A stretch of DNA of 64,000 nt, from assembly GCA_004298465.1 (NCBI GenBank), contig SCRT01000004.1, positions 124,001 through 188,000 on the forward strand, in the 5' to 3' direction. Origin of the DNA: Nevskiaceae bacterium. GTDB taxonomy: Bacteria > Pseudomonadota > Gammaproteobacteria > Nevskiales > Nevskiaceae. The notes below the pieces were generated by a model. The model was given only the letters and a program-made list of their open reading frames with translations. It had not been told where the DNA came from and searched no databases. The position numbers were made by a program, and so were the translations under genes. The stretch's first letter is position 1; each line of letters begins with the position of its first letter. This document shows positions 24,376-31,494 of the stretch, in pieces.

Positions 24376-25851
24376 TCAGGCCTTTACTTCGTAGTCTGAG
24401 AATCGCGGTCTGCGCGTGCGACGCCAGTATTCCGTGCACGAGCCGATCCAGTTGTTCGTGTTGCGTCCTGCGGCGTTCTTGTACCAGCTGTGGCAGGCCC
24501 CGTGGTATGTGGTGCGAGCGCTGCGGGTGTCCATTTCCTGCACATAGGCGGCATACGCCGACGCACCGATTTCCACCGTTTTCCAGTGCGCCCGGGCGCG
24601 TTGCGCGGCGATTTCCGCGATGTAGCGACTCTGGCATTCCAGCATGAAGATCATCGAGCCGGAGCCCAGGTTCGTGTTCGGTCCGTACAGGACGAAGAAA
24701 TTCGGGAAGCCGGCGATGGCCAGCCCGAGGTAAGCTTCGGCGCCGGATTTCCAGACGTTGTGGAGATCGCGGCCGTCACGGCCGGTCACCTGCATCGGCG
24801 TCAGGAATTCAGTCGCCTCGAAGCCGGTGCCATAGATGATGGCATCCACGTCGCGCTGCCGTCCGTCCGCCGTCTTCACGCCCGCCGCATTGATTTCGGC
24901 AATCGCATCGCTGACGACTGCCACGTTGTCGCGCGTCAGCGTGCGGTACCAGTCGCTGGTGAGCAGGATGCGCTTGCAACCGACCGGGAAATCCGGCGTC
25001 AGGCGCGCGCGCAATGCCGGATCGGCGATCAGCCGACGCAGGCGCTGTTTTGATATGAAGCGGACGAGGCGTTCCACGCGAGGGTGGCCGTTGTAGGCGT
25101 AGGCCAGGAATTCCATGACGAGGAAGATGCGCAGGCGGTTCAGCCGCTGCAGTCCGGGAATGTGGTTGAACGCCCAATTCTCGAACGCCGAGCGACGCCG
25201 CTCGTGTTTCGCGATGGTCCAGCCGGGTGAGCGCTGGTAGAGGTCCAGATGCGCGACCTGTCCGGCAATTTCCGGCACAAACTGGATGGCGCTGGCGCCT
25301 GTTCCGATCACGGCGACGCGCTTGCCGTGCAGGCCGCAGTCGTGGTCCCAGTGTGCGGAGTGGAACGCGGGGCCATGGAAAAGGTCTCGGCCGGGGATGT
25401 CGGGCAATTGCGGACGACTGAGCTGGCCGACGGCGCTTACCAGCATTTCCGCTTCGCATTGCCGGCCGTCCGCAAATGTGAGCCGCCATACGCTTAGGGC
25501 TTCTTCAAAGCGTGCGGCCGTTACTTCCGTATTGAAGTGCAGATGGGCTTCGAGCCGGTTTTGCGCGATGCAATGGCGCGCATAAGCGAGGATTTCCGGC
25601 TGCTTGCCGTAGCGGTACGCCCACGGGTAGCGGCGGGCGAAGGAAAAGCTGTACATGTGGGATGGCACATCGCAGCCCGCGCCGGGATAGGTGTTTTCGC
25701 GCCAGGTGCCGCCAACGCCTGCGGCCTTCTCGAAAATCGCGAAGTCCTTGATGCCCGCCTGCTGCAGATACCAGGACAGTGCGATGCCGCCTAGCCCCGC
25801 GCCAATGATCGCTACGCCGTAGCGTGGCATGCCCGCCGCTGGTCCACCCAT
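24376..25851 (-). CDS. Flavin monooxygenase, Baeyer-Villiger type
   Basis: A 491-residue cytoplasmic flavoprotein. Seen: the FAD motif VAIIGAGLGGIALSWYL (13-29), a second Rossmann motif VAVIGTGASAIQFVPEIA (near 178-195) for NADPH, and between them FHGPAFHSAHWDHD, which fits the type I Baeyer-Villiger fingerprint FxGxxxHxxxW(P/D). GYxPG-like AGCDVPSHMYSFSF is also typical. Such enzymes insert oxygen next to a ketone to give esters or lactones. The start may be ATG 25851 or 25830. It is the first gene of a probable unit with the amine oxidase. A ketone substrate would fit the ketone theme of the cluster at 719-14548, but no direct link is visible. Confidence 0.87.
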   Translation of the reverse strand: MGGPAAGMPRYGVAIIGAGLGGIALSWYLQQAGIKDFAIFEKAAGVGGTWRENTYPGAGCDVPSHMYSFSFARRYPWAYRYGKQPEILAYARHCIAQNRLEAHLHFNTEVTAARFEEALSVWRLTFADGRQCEAEMLVSAVGQLSRPQLPDIPGRDLFHGPAFHSAHWDHDCGLHGKRVAVIGTGASAIQFVPEIAGQVAHLDLYQRSPGWTIAKHERRRSAFENWAFNHIPGLQRLNRLRIFLVMEFLAYAYNGHPRVERLVRFISKQRLRRLIADPALRARLTPDFPVGCKRILLTSDWYRTLTRDNVAVVSDAIAEINAAGVKTADGRQRDVDAIIYGTGFEATEFLTPMQVTGRDGRDLHNVWKSGAEAYLGLAIAGFPNFFVLYGPNTNLGSGSMIFMLECQSRYIAEIAAQRARAHWKTVEIGASAYAAYVQEMDTRSARTTYHGACHSWYKNAAGRNTNNWIGSCTEYWRRTRRPRFSDYEVKA

Positions 25852-26039
25852 CCCGCGCCCCCGAAACCTTCAACTGCCTTGCATTCTAGATGACAGGCAG
25901 GCCGGCGCCGCAGGGGAAAATCGCATCAACTGCCTGATGTTCCCAGCATGACGTCGCGATGCGTAGGGCAGCCGGAACGCCGTTGATTGGCGTGCGCGGA
26001 GTGTATTGCCTACAGTAACGCGTTTTTCGTGGAGCTTTT

Positions 26040-26501
26040 ATGAGCATCGCCATCGTCCTTCATGCGTTGTCTGCCGCCGTCTGGGTCGGCGGAATGTTCT
26101 TTGCGTGGCTGTGCCTGCGCCCGGCGCTGGGCGTGGTTGACGCGGCGGCGCGCCCGCAGTTGTGGGTGGCGGTGTTCGGGCGCTTCTTTCCGTATGTGTG
26201 GGCCGCGCTCGTCGTGTTGCTGGCCACCGGCTTCTACCTGATCGCCGGGCTGGGCGGCATGGCGCGGGTCAGCCCCTGGGTACACGTCATGCTGGGGCTC
26301 GGCATCGTGATGATGTTGTTGTTCCTGCATGTCTGGTTCGCGCCGTTTCGCCGGCTGAAACGCTGCGTGGCGGCAGGTGATCGGGCTGCGGCAGGCAAGC
26401 CGCTGGGCCAGATTCGGGTGCTCATCGGCATCAATCTCGTGCTGGGCCTCGTCACCGTCGCCTGCGGCGCCCTTGCCAGCCTTTATCCCGTAGGACCGTG
26501 A
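26040..26501 (+). CDS. CopD-like small membrane protein
   Basis: A 153-residue inner-membrane protein with four hydrophobic segments (about 3-25, 45-68, 75-98, 128-148) and HALSAAVWVGGMFFAWL at the N-terminus, the pattern of CopD/YkoY-like proteins with conserved His-7 and WxGG. The family includes copper-resistance and haem-associated proteins; no specific function can be given. TGGAGC lies about 7 bases before ATG 26040. It ends 3 bases before purC and probably shares its transcript. The 188 bases before it contain nothing recognised. Confidence 0.78.
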   Translation: MSIAIVLHALSAAVWVGGMFFAWLCLRPALGVVDAAARPQLWVAVFGRFFPYVWAALVVLLATGFYLIAGLGGMARVSPWVHVMLGLGIVMMLLFLHVWFAPFRRLKRCVAAGDRAAAGKPLGQIRVLIGINLVLGLVTVACGALASLYPVGP

Positions 26502-26504
26502 ACC

Positions 26505-27386
26505 ATGGATGCATTGCGTGAATCGAATCTGAAAAGCCTGCCGCTCATCGCGCGCGGCAAGGTGCGCGACCTGTATGCGATCGGCACCGACAAGATGCTG
26601 ATCCTGGCCTCCGACCGCCTATCGGCCTTCGACGTCATCATGCCGCAGCCGATTCCCGGCAAGGGCAAGGTGTTGACCGCCGTCACACGCTTTTGGATGA
26701 AGCGCTTCGAGCATGTGATTCCGAACCATGAAACGCAAGCTGATTTGGCAGCCCTGCTGACGCCGGAAGAGCGCGCGCAGTGCGAAGGCCGCAGCGTCGT
26801 GGCGCGCCGCCTGAAGGCGTTGCCGGTGGAAGCGGTGGCGCGCGGCTACCTGATCGGTTCCGGATGGAAGGACTATTGCGCCCACGGTTCTGTGTGTGGC
26901 GTGAAGCTGCCCGCGGGCCTGCGCATGGCCGACAAGCTGCCGCAGCCGATTTTCACGCCGGCCTACAAGGCGCCGGCCGGGCACCACGACGAGAACATCG
27001 ACTTTGCCCGCGTTGTGGAGCTCGTGGGGCCGGCGCTCGCGGCGCAGATCCGCGACACCACGCTGCGGCTGTACACGGAAGCGGCGACATACGCGGCGCA
27101 GCGCGGTATCCTCATCGCGGACACGAAGTTTGAATTCGGCGTGGACGAGGCTAGCACGTTGGTCCTGATCGACGAAGTGCTGACGCCGGATTCCTCGCGC
27201 TTCTGGCCCGCCGCGCAGTGGCGCCCCGGCGCGAACCCGCCGAGCTTCGACAAGCAATACGTACGCGACTACCTGGAGACGCTGGACTGGGGCAAGAAGG
27301 CGCCGGGGCCGCAGCTGCCGCCGGAAGTCATTGCCCGCACGGCGGAAAAATACCGCGAGGCCCAGCGCCTGCTGACCGGCGCCTGA
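26505..27386 (+). CDS. purC: Phosphoribosylaminoimidazole-succinocarboxamide synthase
   Basis: A 293-residue SAICAR synthase that joins CAIR and aspartate using ATP in purine synthesis. Seen: [20 protein letters not shown] with the ATP loop GKVRDx[55 protein letters not shown] and [15 protein letters not shown] carrying the metal-binding Glu/Asp. Length is that of the longer PurC type. It starts 3 bases after the CopD-like gene and is followed by the MarC-family gene after 20 bases. Confidence 0.95.
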   Translation: MDALRESNLKSLPLIARGKVRDLYAIGTDKMLILASDRLSAFDVIMPQPIPGKGKVLTAVTRFWMKRFEHVIPNHETQADLAALLTPEERAQCEGRSVVARRLKALPVEAVARGYLIGSGWKDYCAHGSVCGVKLPAGLRMADKLPQPIFTPAYKAPAGHHDENIDFARVVELVGPALAAQIRDTTLRLYTEAATYAAQRGILIADTKFEFGVDEASTLVLIDEVLTPDSSRFWPAAQWRPGANPPSFDKQYVRDYLETLDWGKKAPGPQLPPEVIARTAEKYREAQRLLTGA

Positions 27387-27406
27387 CGCGCATTTGGGGG
27401 TAGGGC

Positions 27407-28003
27407 ATGTCGCTGCTGTCCGTCGTCGTGCTGCTGTTCCTGGTGATGGATTCACTGGGCAGCCTGCCGCTGTTCCTGTCCGCCGTGCGCAACGTGCCGC
27501 CGCACCGGCAGCGCTGGGTCGTGGCGCGCGAGATGCTGATTGCGCTCGTGGTGCTGGTGTTCTTCCTGTTCGTCGGGCAGTACGCGATGCGTGCGCTGGG
27601 GTTGACGCAACCGGCACTCGGCGTCGCTGGGGGCGTAGTGCTGCTGGTGATCGCCCTGCGCATGGTGTTCCCCAATCATGGCGGCGCGCTGGAGGAGTCG
27701 GTCGAGAACGAACCGTTCATCGTGCCACTGGCTGTGCCCTATATCGCGGGGCCGTCGGCCATCGCGACCGTGATGTTGCTCATGAGCCGCGATCCCGGAC
27801 GCTGGAAGGAATGGCTGCTGGCGCTGGTGATCGCGTGGGCGGCGGGTGCGGTGATCCTTGTCGGCGGAACAGCGTTGCGTCGCATCCTCGGCGCGCGTGG
27901 GCTGGTGGCGATGGAACGGCTCATGGGGCTGATCCTCATCAGCCTCGGCGTGCAGATGCTGATGGACGGCATCAGCGGGTTCCTGAAGCTCAACGGCATC
28001 TAG
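27407..28003 (+). CDS. MarC/YhgN family inner-membrane protein
   Basis: A 198-residue protein with six predicted membrane helices and family motifs: FLVMDSLGSLPLFLS (12-26), PAxGVAGGVVLLVIALRM, and VPLAVPYIAGPSAIATVML, the conserved PLAxPxxAGPxxI loop. MarC-family proteins are of unknown transport function. The TAG stop at 28001-28003 overlaps the left end of a small inverted-repeat element, so the original C-terminus may have been different. Confidence 0.85.
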   Translation: MSLLSVVVLLFLVMDSLGSLPLFLSAVRNVPPHRQRWVVAREMLIALVVLVFFLFVGQYAMRALGLTQPALGVAGGVVLLVIALRMVFPNHGGALEESVENEPFIVPLAVPYIAGPSAIATVMLLMSRDPGRWKEWLLALVIAWAAGAVILVGGTALRRILGARGLVAMERLMGLILISLGVQMLMDGISGFLKLNGI

Positions 28004-28080
28004 GGAAGTTCTGGATAGCCTGCTGCGCTCGACGTCATCGCGCGCCTGTCTTCGCTCGCGACGGTGTTCAGAGCTTCCCT
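28002..28080. mobile_element. MITE-like inverted-repeat element, short copy
   Basis: A 79-base element with imperfect terminal inverted repeats: AGGGAAGTTCTGGATAGCC on the left and, read in reverse complement, AGGGAAGCTCTGAACACC on the right. It shares its left about 33 bases (CCTGCTGCGCTCGACGTC) and right about 45 bases (CCTGTCTTCGCTCGCGACGG) with the longer copy at 37777-38028, so the short copy looks internally deleted. No target-site duplication is obvious and there is no coding capacity; a transposase elsewhere would be needed. It overlaps the stop codon of the MarC-family gene. Confidence 0.7.
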
Positions 28081-28192
28081 GGACGGGTTCTGGCGGGACG
28101 CGGATTGCGAATCCCGGTACTCTGGACGCATCGGGGGGGGGTGTTCCGGACGCACGCCATCCGCGCGATTCATGAGCGACGGGGGAAACACG

Positions 28193-28573
28193 ATGACGAT
28201 CGCATTCTGGTGTGTACTGGTGGCGGTCCTGCTGCCCTATACCGGCGCGCTGGCCGCCAAGCTGGGCGGGCGCATGGCGCCGGGCGCGAACCATGCACCG
28301 CGCGAGTGGCTGGCGAAACTGAACGGTTGGCCACAGCGCGCCAACTGGTTCCAGCAGAATAGTTTTGAGGTCTTGCCAGGTTTTGCTGCAGCCGTGATCG
28401 TGGCGACGCTGGCCCACGGCAATGCCGCGCGCATCGATCAGCTCGCGCTGGCGTTCATCGCGCTGCGACTTGTATATCTGGTCTGTTATGTTGCCGACTG
28501 GGCCACGGCGCGATCGCTGGTGTGGACGGGTGGCATGGTGTGCGTGGTGTGGCTGTTCCTGCTGGGAGCGTGA
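28193..28573 (+). CDS. MAPEG family membrane protein
   Basis: A 126-residue protein with four hydrophobic segments (about 3-22, 55-72, 80-100, 105-125) and the MAPEG signature NWFQQNSFEVLPGFAAAV (about 53-70), where ExLP is the conserved motif. Bacterial members have uncertain functions related to glutathione or eicosanoid-like membrane chemistry. GGGGGA lies 7 bases before ATG 28193. A run of nine G residues is present at 28133-28141. The stop is 2 bases before the start of the DUF6489-type gene. Confidence 0.85.
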   Translation: MTIAFWCVLVAVLLPYTGALAAKLGGRMAPGANHAPREWLAKLNGWPQRANWFQQNSFEVLPGFAAAVIVATLAHGNAARIDQLALAFIALRLVYLVCYVADWATARSLVWTGGMVCVVWLFLLGA

Positions 28574-28575
28574 AG

Positions 28576-28893
28576 ATGCAAGTCCGTATCGAAATCGATG
28601 TCAAACCGGAAGAGTTGCGGCGTTTCCTGGGGTTGCCCGATGTGGCGGGCCTGCAGGACGACTTCATCGAGTTCATGCGCGAGCGCGTCAGTGCCGCGTC
28701 GGAATTCGATCCTGCGGCGTTCCTGCGCGGGAATCTCGATGCCATCAAGAAGTACCCTGGCGTCAAGCGCCTACTGTCCGCCGCCAAGGTGACGGTTTCC
28801 GAAGCAGAGGAAGCTGTGGCCGCACGGACCGCGCGACGGAGTGCGAAACGCGGTAGTCCGGCGACGGGCAAAAAAGGCAAGAACGACGCTTGA
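28576..28893 (+). CDS. DUF6489-like small protein
   Basis: A 105-residue cytoplasmic protein. The N-terminal half MQVRIEIDVKPEELRRFLGL then PDVAGLQDDFIEF resembles a family of short uncharacterised proteobacterial proteins I recall as DUF6489. The C-terminal third is Lys/Arg/Ala-rich (RTARRSAKRGSPATGKKGK), similar in composition to the tail of the phasin encoded convergently 110 bases away. Function unknown; proximity to the phasin suggests a link to polyhydroxyalkanoate granules, but that is inference. Start at ATG 28576, 2 bases after the MAPEG stop. Confidence 0.75.
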   Translation: MQVRIEIDVKPEELRRFLGLPDVAGLQDDFIEFMRERVSAASEFDPAAFLRGNLDAIKKYPGVKRLLSAAKVTVSEAEEAVAARTARRSAKRGSPATGKKGKNDA

Positions 28894-28925
28894 TCCGGTG
28901 TCGGCTGGCTGCCTGCGGTATCTGC

Positions 28926-28954
28926 AAAAAAAGCGCGGTTCCGGAGAACCGCGC
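28926..28954 (-). terminator. Rho-independent terminator of the phasin gene
   Basis: On the minus strand a 9-bp perfect stem (GCGCGGTTC/GAACCGCGC) with a 4-base loop is followed by seven T residues (plus-strand A-run 28926-28932). It lies 50 bases beyond the phasin stop at 29004 and would also back-stop read-through from the convergent DUF6489-like gene. Confidence 0.85.
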
Positions 28955-29003
28955 CCTGCATCGCGTGCGCCGCGGGTGAGCGGCGCGGGGAAAGCTCGAG
29001 GCT

Positions 29004-29483
29004 TCAGGCCTTGACTTCGGCAACCGCTGCTTTCGCTGCCTTTGTTGCCTTGCCCGCCGATTTCTTCGCCGTCCGGGTGACTTTGCTCGCAGCCTTCTTG
29101 ACTTTCGTGGCGACGTCTTCGTGCGTGGCGGCGGAGTAGCCGTTCTTCGCGACCTTGACGAGCTCATCGCGCGTCTGCGTGAGTGCGCTGCGCGTGTCGG
29201 TCAGCAGGGTCGTGAATTTGTCGCGCGCTGGCAGGTAGCTCGTTGGTGCGGCCAGCACGGCCTTGACGCCATCGTTGCGGGCCTTGGTGAACCCGGCACG
29301 AGCGGATTCCAGCAAGCTCCGGGAAGTTGCGGCCTGCGTGTCAAGCAGCGTGTGCGAGCGGTCGACGACGATCTGGTTCGCCTGCTTGAGGCTGTCCAGC
29401 GAGACTTTGGCGACTTTCTGGCCGCGGGCGTTGAGCTGCTGGGCGCGAGACTTGACGTCGGCGACGAGGGTTTGAAGGTTCAT
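29004..29483 (-). CDS. Phasin family protein with histone-H1-like tail
   Basis: A 159-residue granule-associated protein. Residues 1-115 are amphipathic helices typical of phasins (LVADVKSRAQQLNARGQKVA, SLLESARAGFTKARNDGVKA, TDTRSALTQTRDELVKVAK). Residues 125-159 are Lys/Ala-rich (KVKKAASKVTRTAKKSAGKA), like PhaF-type tails that bind DNA and help distribute PHA granules at division. GGAG precedes ATG 29483. It has a good promoter at 29558-29585, an inverted repeat resembling a PhaR site in the leader and its own terminator, so it is a separately regulated unit. No PHA synthase is in this window. Confidence 0.85.
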   Translation of the reverse strand: MNLQTLVADVKSRAQQLNARGQKVAKVSLDSLKQANQIVVDRSHTLLDTQAATSRSLLESARAGFTKARNDGVKAVLAAPTSYLPARDKFTTLLTDTRSALTQTRDELVKVAKNGYSAATHEDVATKVKKAASKVTRTAKKSAGKATKAAKAAVAEVKA

Positions 29484-29528
29484 GGGAGACTCCGTGCGTT
29501 GACCCTGAGAAGAAAAATGACGATCTGG

Positions 29529-29547
29529 AATGTTGCGCTGCAACATT
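29529..29547. promoter_or_regulatory. Candidate PhaR operator in the phasin leader
   Basis: AATGTTGC-GCT-GCAACATT is a perfect inverted repeat of 8-base arms around 3 bases, just downstream of the predicted transcription start. Its core TTGC-N3-GCAA fits the TGC-N3-GCA type sites described for the phasin repressor PhaR. A repressor here would block early transcription until PHA accumulates. Confidence 0.6.
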
Positions 29548-29557
29548 TCGTGTGCGC

Positions 29558-29585
29558 ATTTTAACGGCACGTGCTCAGATGTCAA
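29558..29585 (-). promoter_or_regulatory. Sigma-70 promoter of the phasin gene
   Basis: On the minus strand TTGACA (29585-29580), a 16-base spacer and TAAAAT (29563-29558) form a near-consensus promoter. Predicted transcription starts near 29551, giving a leader of about 68 bases before ATG 29483. Confidence 0.75.
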
Positions 29586-29611
29586 CACGCGTGGAATAAC
29601 ACCGGCTCTGG

Positions 29612-30565
29612 TTATTCGACGTACAGGGAGCTGACAGATTCTTCCGCGGAGATGCGGCGGATGGTTTCCGCCAGCATGCCGCCGATGGACAGCTGGCGGA
29701 TCTTCGGGCAGGCCGCGGCGGCTTTCGACAGCGGGATGGAGTCGGTTACGACGAGGTGGTCGAGCGCCGAGCCGTTGAGGTTCTTGATGGCGGCGCCGGA
29801 CAGCACCGGGTGCGTGACATAAGCCACGACCTGAAGGGCGCCAGCATCCTTCAGCGCGTCGGCGGAATGGCACAGCGTGCCGGCGGTGTCGACGATGTCA
29901 TCCACCATGATGCAGGTGCGGCCGTTCACGTCGCCGATAATGTTCATCACCTTGGACTCGTTGGGTCGCGGCCGGCGCTTGTCGATGATGGCGAGGTCCG
30001 CACCGTCGAGCTGCTTGGCGATGGCGCGCGCGCGCACTACGCCGCCCACGTCCGGCGACACGACCATCTGGTTCTCGTAGCGCTGACGCCAGATGTCGCC
30101 CAGCAGCACTGGTGAAGCGTAGACGTTATCCACCGGGCAGTCGAAGAAGCCCTGGATCTGGTCGGCGTGCAGGTCGACCGTGAGGGCCCGGTCGGCACCT
30201 GCAGTGGTGATGGCCTTGGCGACGACCTTGGCCGAGATCGGCACGCGGGCGCTGCGGGTGCGGCGGTCCTGGCGGGCGTAGCCGAAGTACGGCATCACCG
30301 CCGTGACACGGGCTGCCGAGGCGCGCTTGAGCGCATCGATCAGCATCAGCAGTTCCATCACGGATTGGTTGACGGGGGTGCAGGTCGGCTGAATGATGAA
30401 GGCGTCGCGGCCGCGGACGTTTTCGAGGATCTCGACCTGGACCTCGCCGTCGGAGAACTGGCCGACCGTGACCTTGCCGAGCGGCGTGTGAAGGTAATGT
30501 GCGATGTCGCGGGCAAGCGCTGGGTTGGCGTTGCCGGTGAACAGCATCAGTTGGCCGTTGGCCAT
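29612..30565 (-). CDS. prs: Ribose-phosphate pyrophosphokinase
   Basis: A 317-residue PRPP synthetase, which transfers pyrophosphate from ATP to ribose 5-phosphate for nucleotide, His and Trp synthesis. Seen: [56 protein letters not shown] (ATP region), the PRPP-binding [18 protein letters not shown] and [21 protein letters not shown] lies 6 bases before ATG 30565. It is downstream of lolB and tRNA-Gln on the same strand. The usual gammaproteobacterial neighbour ispE between lolB and prs is missing, and rplY/pth do not follow it. Confidence 0.96.
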   Translation of the reverse strand: MANGQLMLFTGNANPALARDIAHYLHTPLGKVTVGQFSDGEVQVEILENVRGRDAFIIQPTCTPVNQSVMELLMLIDALKRASAARVTAVMPYFGYARQDRRTRSARVPISAKVVAKAITTAGADRALTVDLHADQIQGFFDCPVDNVYASPVLLGDIWRQRYENQMVVSPDVGGVVRARAIAKQLDGADLAIIDKRRPRPNESKVMNIIGDVNGRTCIMVDDIVDTAGTLCHSADALKDAGALQVVAYVTHPVLSGAAIKNLNGSALDHLVVTDSIPLSKAAAACPKIRQLSIGGMLAETIRRISAEESVSSLYVE

Positions 30566-30641
30566 CAGGACTCCCGATTGTTCGGCTCGGTTGGCGATAA
30601 CGCGGTTCCGCAAACGGAGCGTGGGCAGGCGCGTTTTCCGG

Positions 30642-30716
30642 TGGCTGGGGCGGGTGGATTCGAACCACCGCATGACGGGATCAAAACCCGTTGCCTTACC
30701 ACTTGGCTACGCCCCA
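30642..30716 (-). tRNA. tRNA-Gln (anticodon TTG)
   Basis: A 75-base minus-strand cloverleaf with an encoded CCA end. Acceptor TGGGGCG pairs with CGCCCCA, the D-arm contains AGCCAAGTGGTAAGGC, the anticodon stem-loop is ACGGG-TTTTGAT-CCCGT giving anticodon TTG, and the T-arm is GGTGG-TTCGAAT-CCACC. It sits between lolB and prs, the standard gammaproteobacterial position, and is probably processed from their shared transcript. Confidence 0.96.
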
Positions 30717-30807
30717 ATACCGGTGGCAATTATACCGGCACGAGTAGGGCGGGCGTTGTGCTGGTGCCCTGCCCGTCGCGCGTGGATGGAGCGTTGCGGG
30801 CAATGCG

Positions 30808-31494
30808 TCATTCGCTGCCGGTCGACGGGTTCGCGGCGGACAGTGTCCATCGATCGGCGACGATGCGCAGCTGTGTCTTGGAACCCTGCATCGTGATCTT
30901 GCGCGGCAAGCGGTGCGACGCCACGGCCTGGTATTGCGGATAGTCGATGTCCCAGCCGCCCTGCCGCAGCGTGCGCAGCGTGCCGTCGTCATCGAGCGTG
31001 ATCGACGATGTGCCCGGCGTGGTGCGCTCCGGAGCGGGCAGGCCCAGCGCCCAGTAGCGCAAGCCCTGCAACGGCAGGGTCCAGCCAAACTGCTTTAACA
31101 GGAAGTGTTCGGGGTCAGTGGTCGCGTACTGCTGGTCTCCAGAGCGGATGAGGACGAAGCCCGGATTGCCGATGAGATCCACGACTCCGGCACCCAGCGG
31201 CCCGGCGAAATGGACATTGAAGGTATCGCCGTGCTGCACCCAGTGCAGCGAGCCGGTGACGCCGAAATTGCCGCTTGCGGCGATGCGCGCGTCGAGCGTG
31301 AAGGCATCGATGGCGGACAGCCGGGCTCGGTGCGCTTGCCATGCTGTGGCGACGGCAGTGGGTGCGGTCGCAGCCGGGATGCCGGGCCGCGGGATGCTGG
31401 CGCACCCGCCCAGCAGCAGCGTGTTGAGCAGCAGGGCGGCCATCGCCGTTGCGAAGGCCGGGCGCAGTGCCGTCACGGGTGGGTCACGGGGCAA
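30808..31494 (-). CDS. lolB: Outer-membrane lipoprotein receptor LolB
   Basis: A 228-residue lipoprotein that receives lipoproteins from LolA and inserts them in the outer membrane. Seen: a signal peptide ending in LLLGGC (Cys31), AWQAHRARLSAIDAFTLDARIA, a LolB-like beta region with GSLHWVQHGDTFNVHFAGPL, and FGWTLPLQGLRYWALGLPAP followed by WDIDYPQYQ and LPRKITMQGSKTQLRIVADRW. The ATG at 31494 overlaps the upstream TPR gene by 11 bases; a shorter start at 31443 is possible. Downstream comes tRNA-Gln rather than ispE. Confidence 0.9.
   Translation of the reverse strand: MPRDPPVTALRPAFATAMAALLLNTLLLGGCASIPRPGIPAATAPTAVATAWQAHRARLSAIDAFTLDARIAASGNFGVTGSLHWVQHGDTFNVHFAGPLGAGVVDLIGNPGFVLIRSGDQQYATTDPEHFLLKQFGWTLPLQGLRYWALGLPAPERTTPGTSSITLDDDGTLRTLRQGGWDIDYPQYQAVASHRLPRKITMQGSKTQLRIVADRWTLSAANPSTGSE

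Noticed and set aside
28064-28192. Longer MAPEG start at ATG 28064
   Set aside because: It begins inside the inverted-repeat element and adds non-membrane, low-complexity residues; ATG 28193 has a clear ribosome site.
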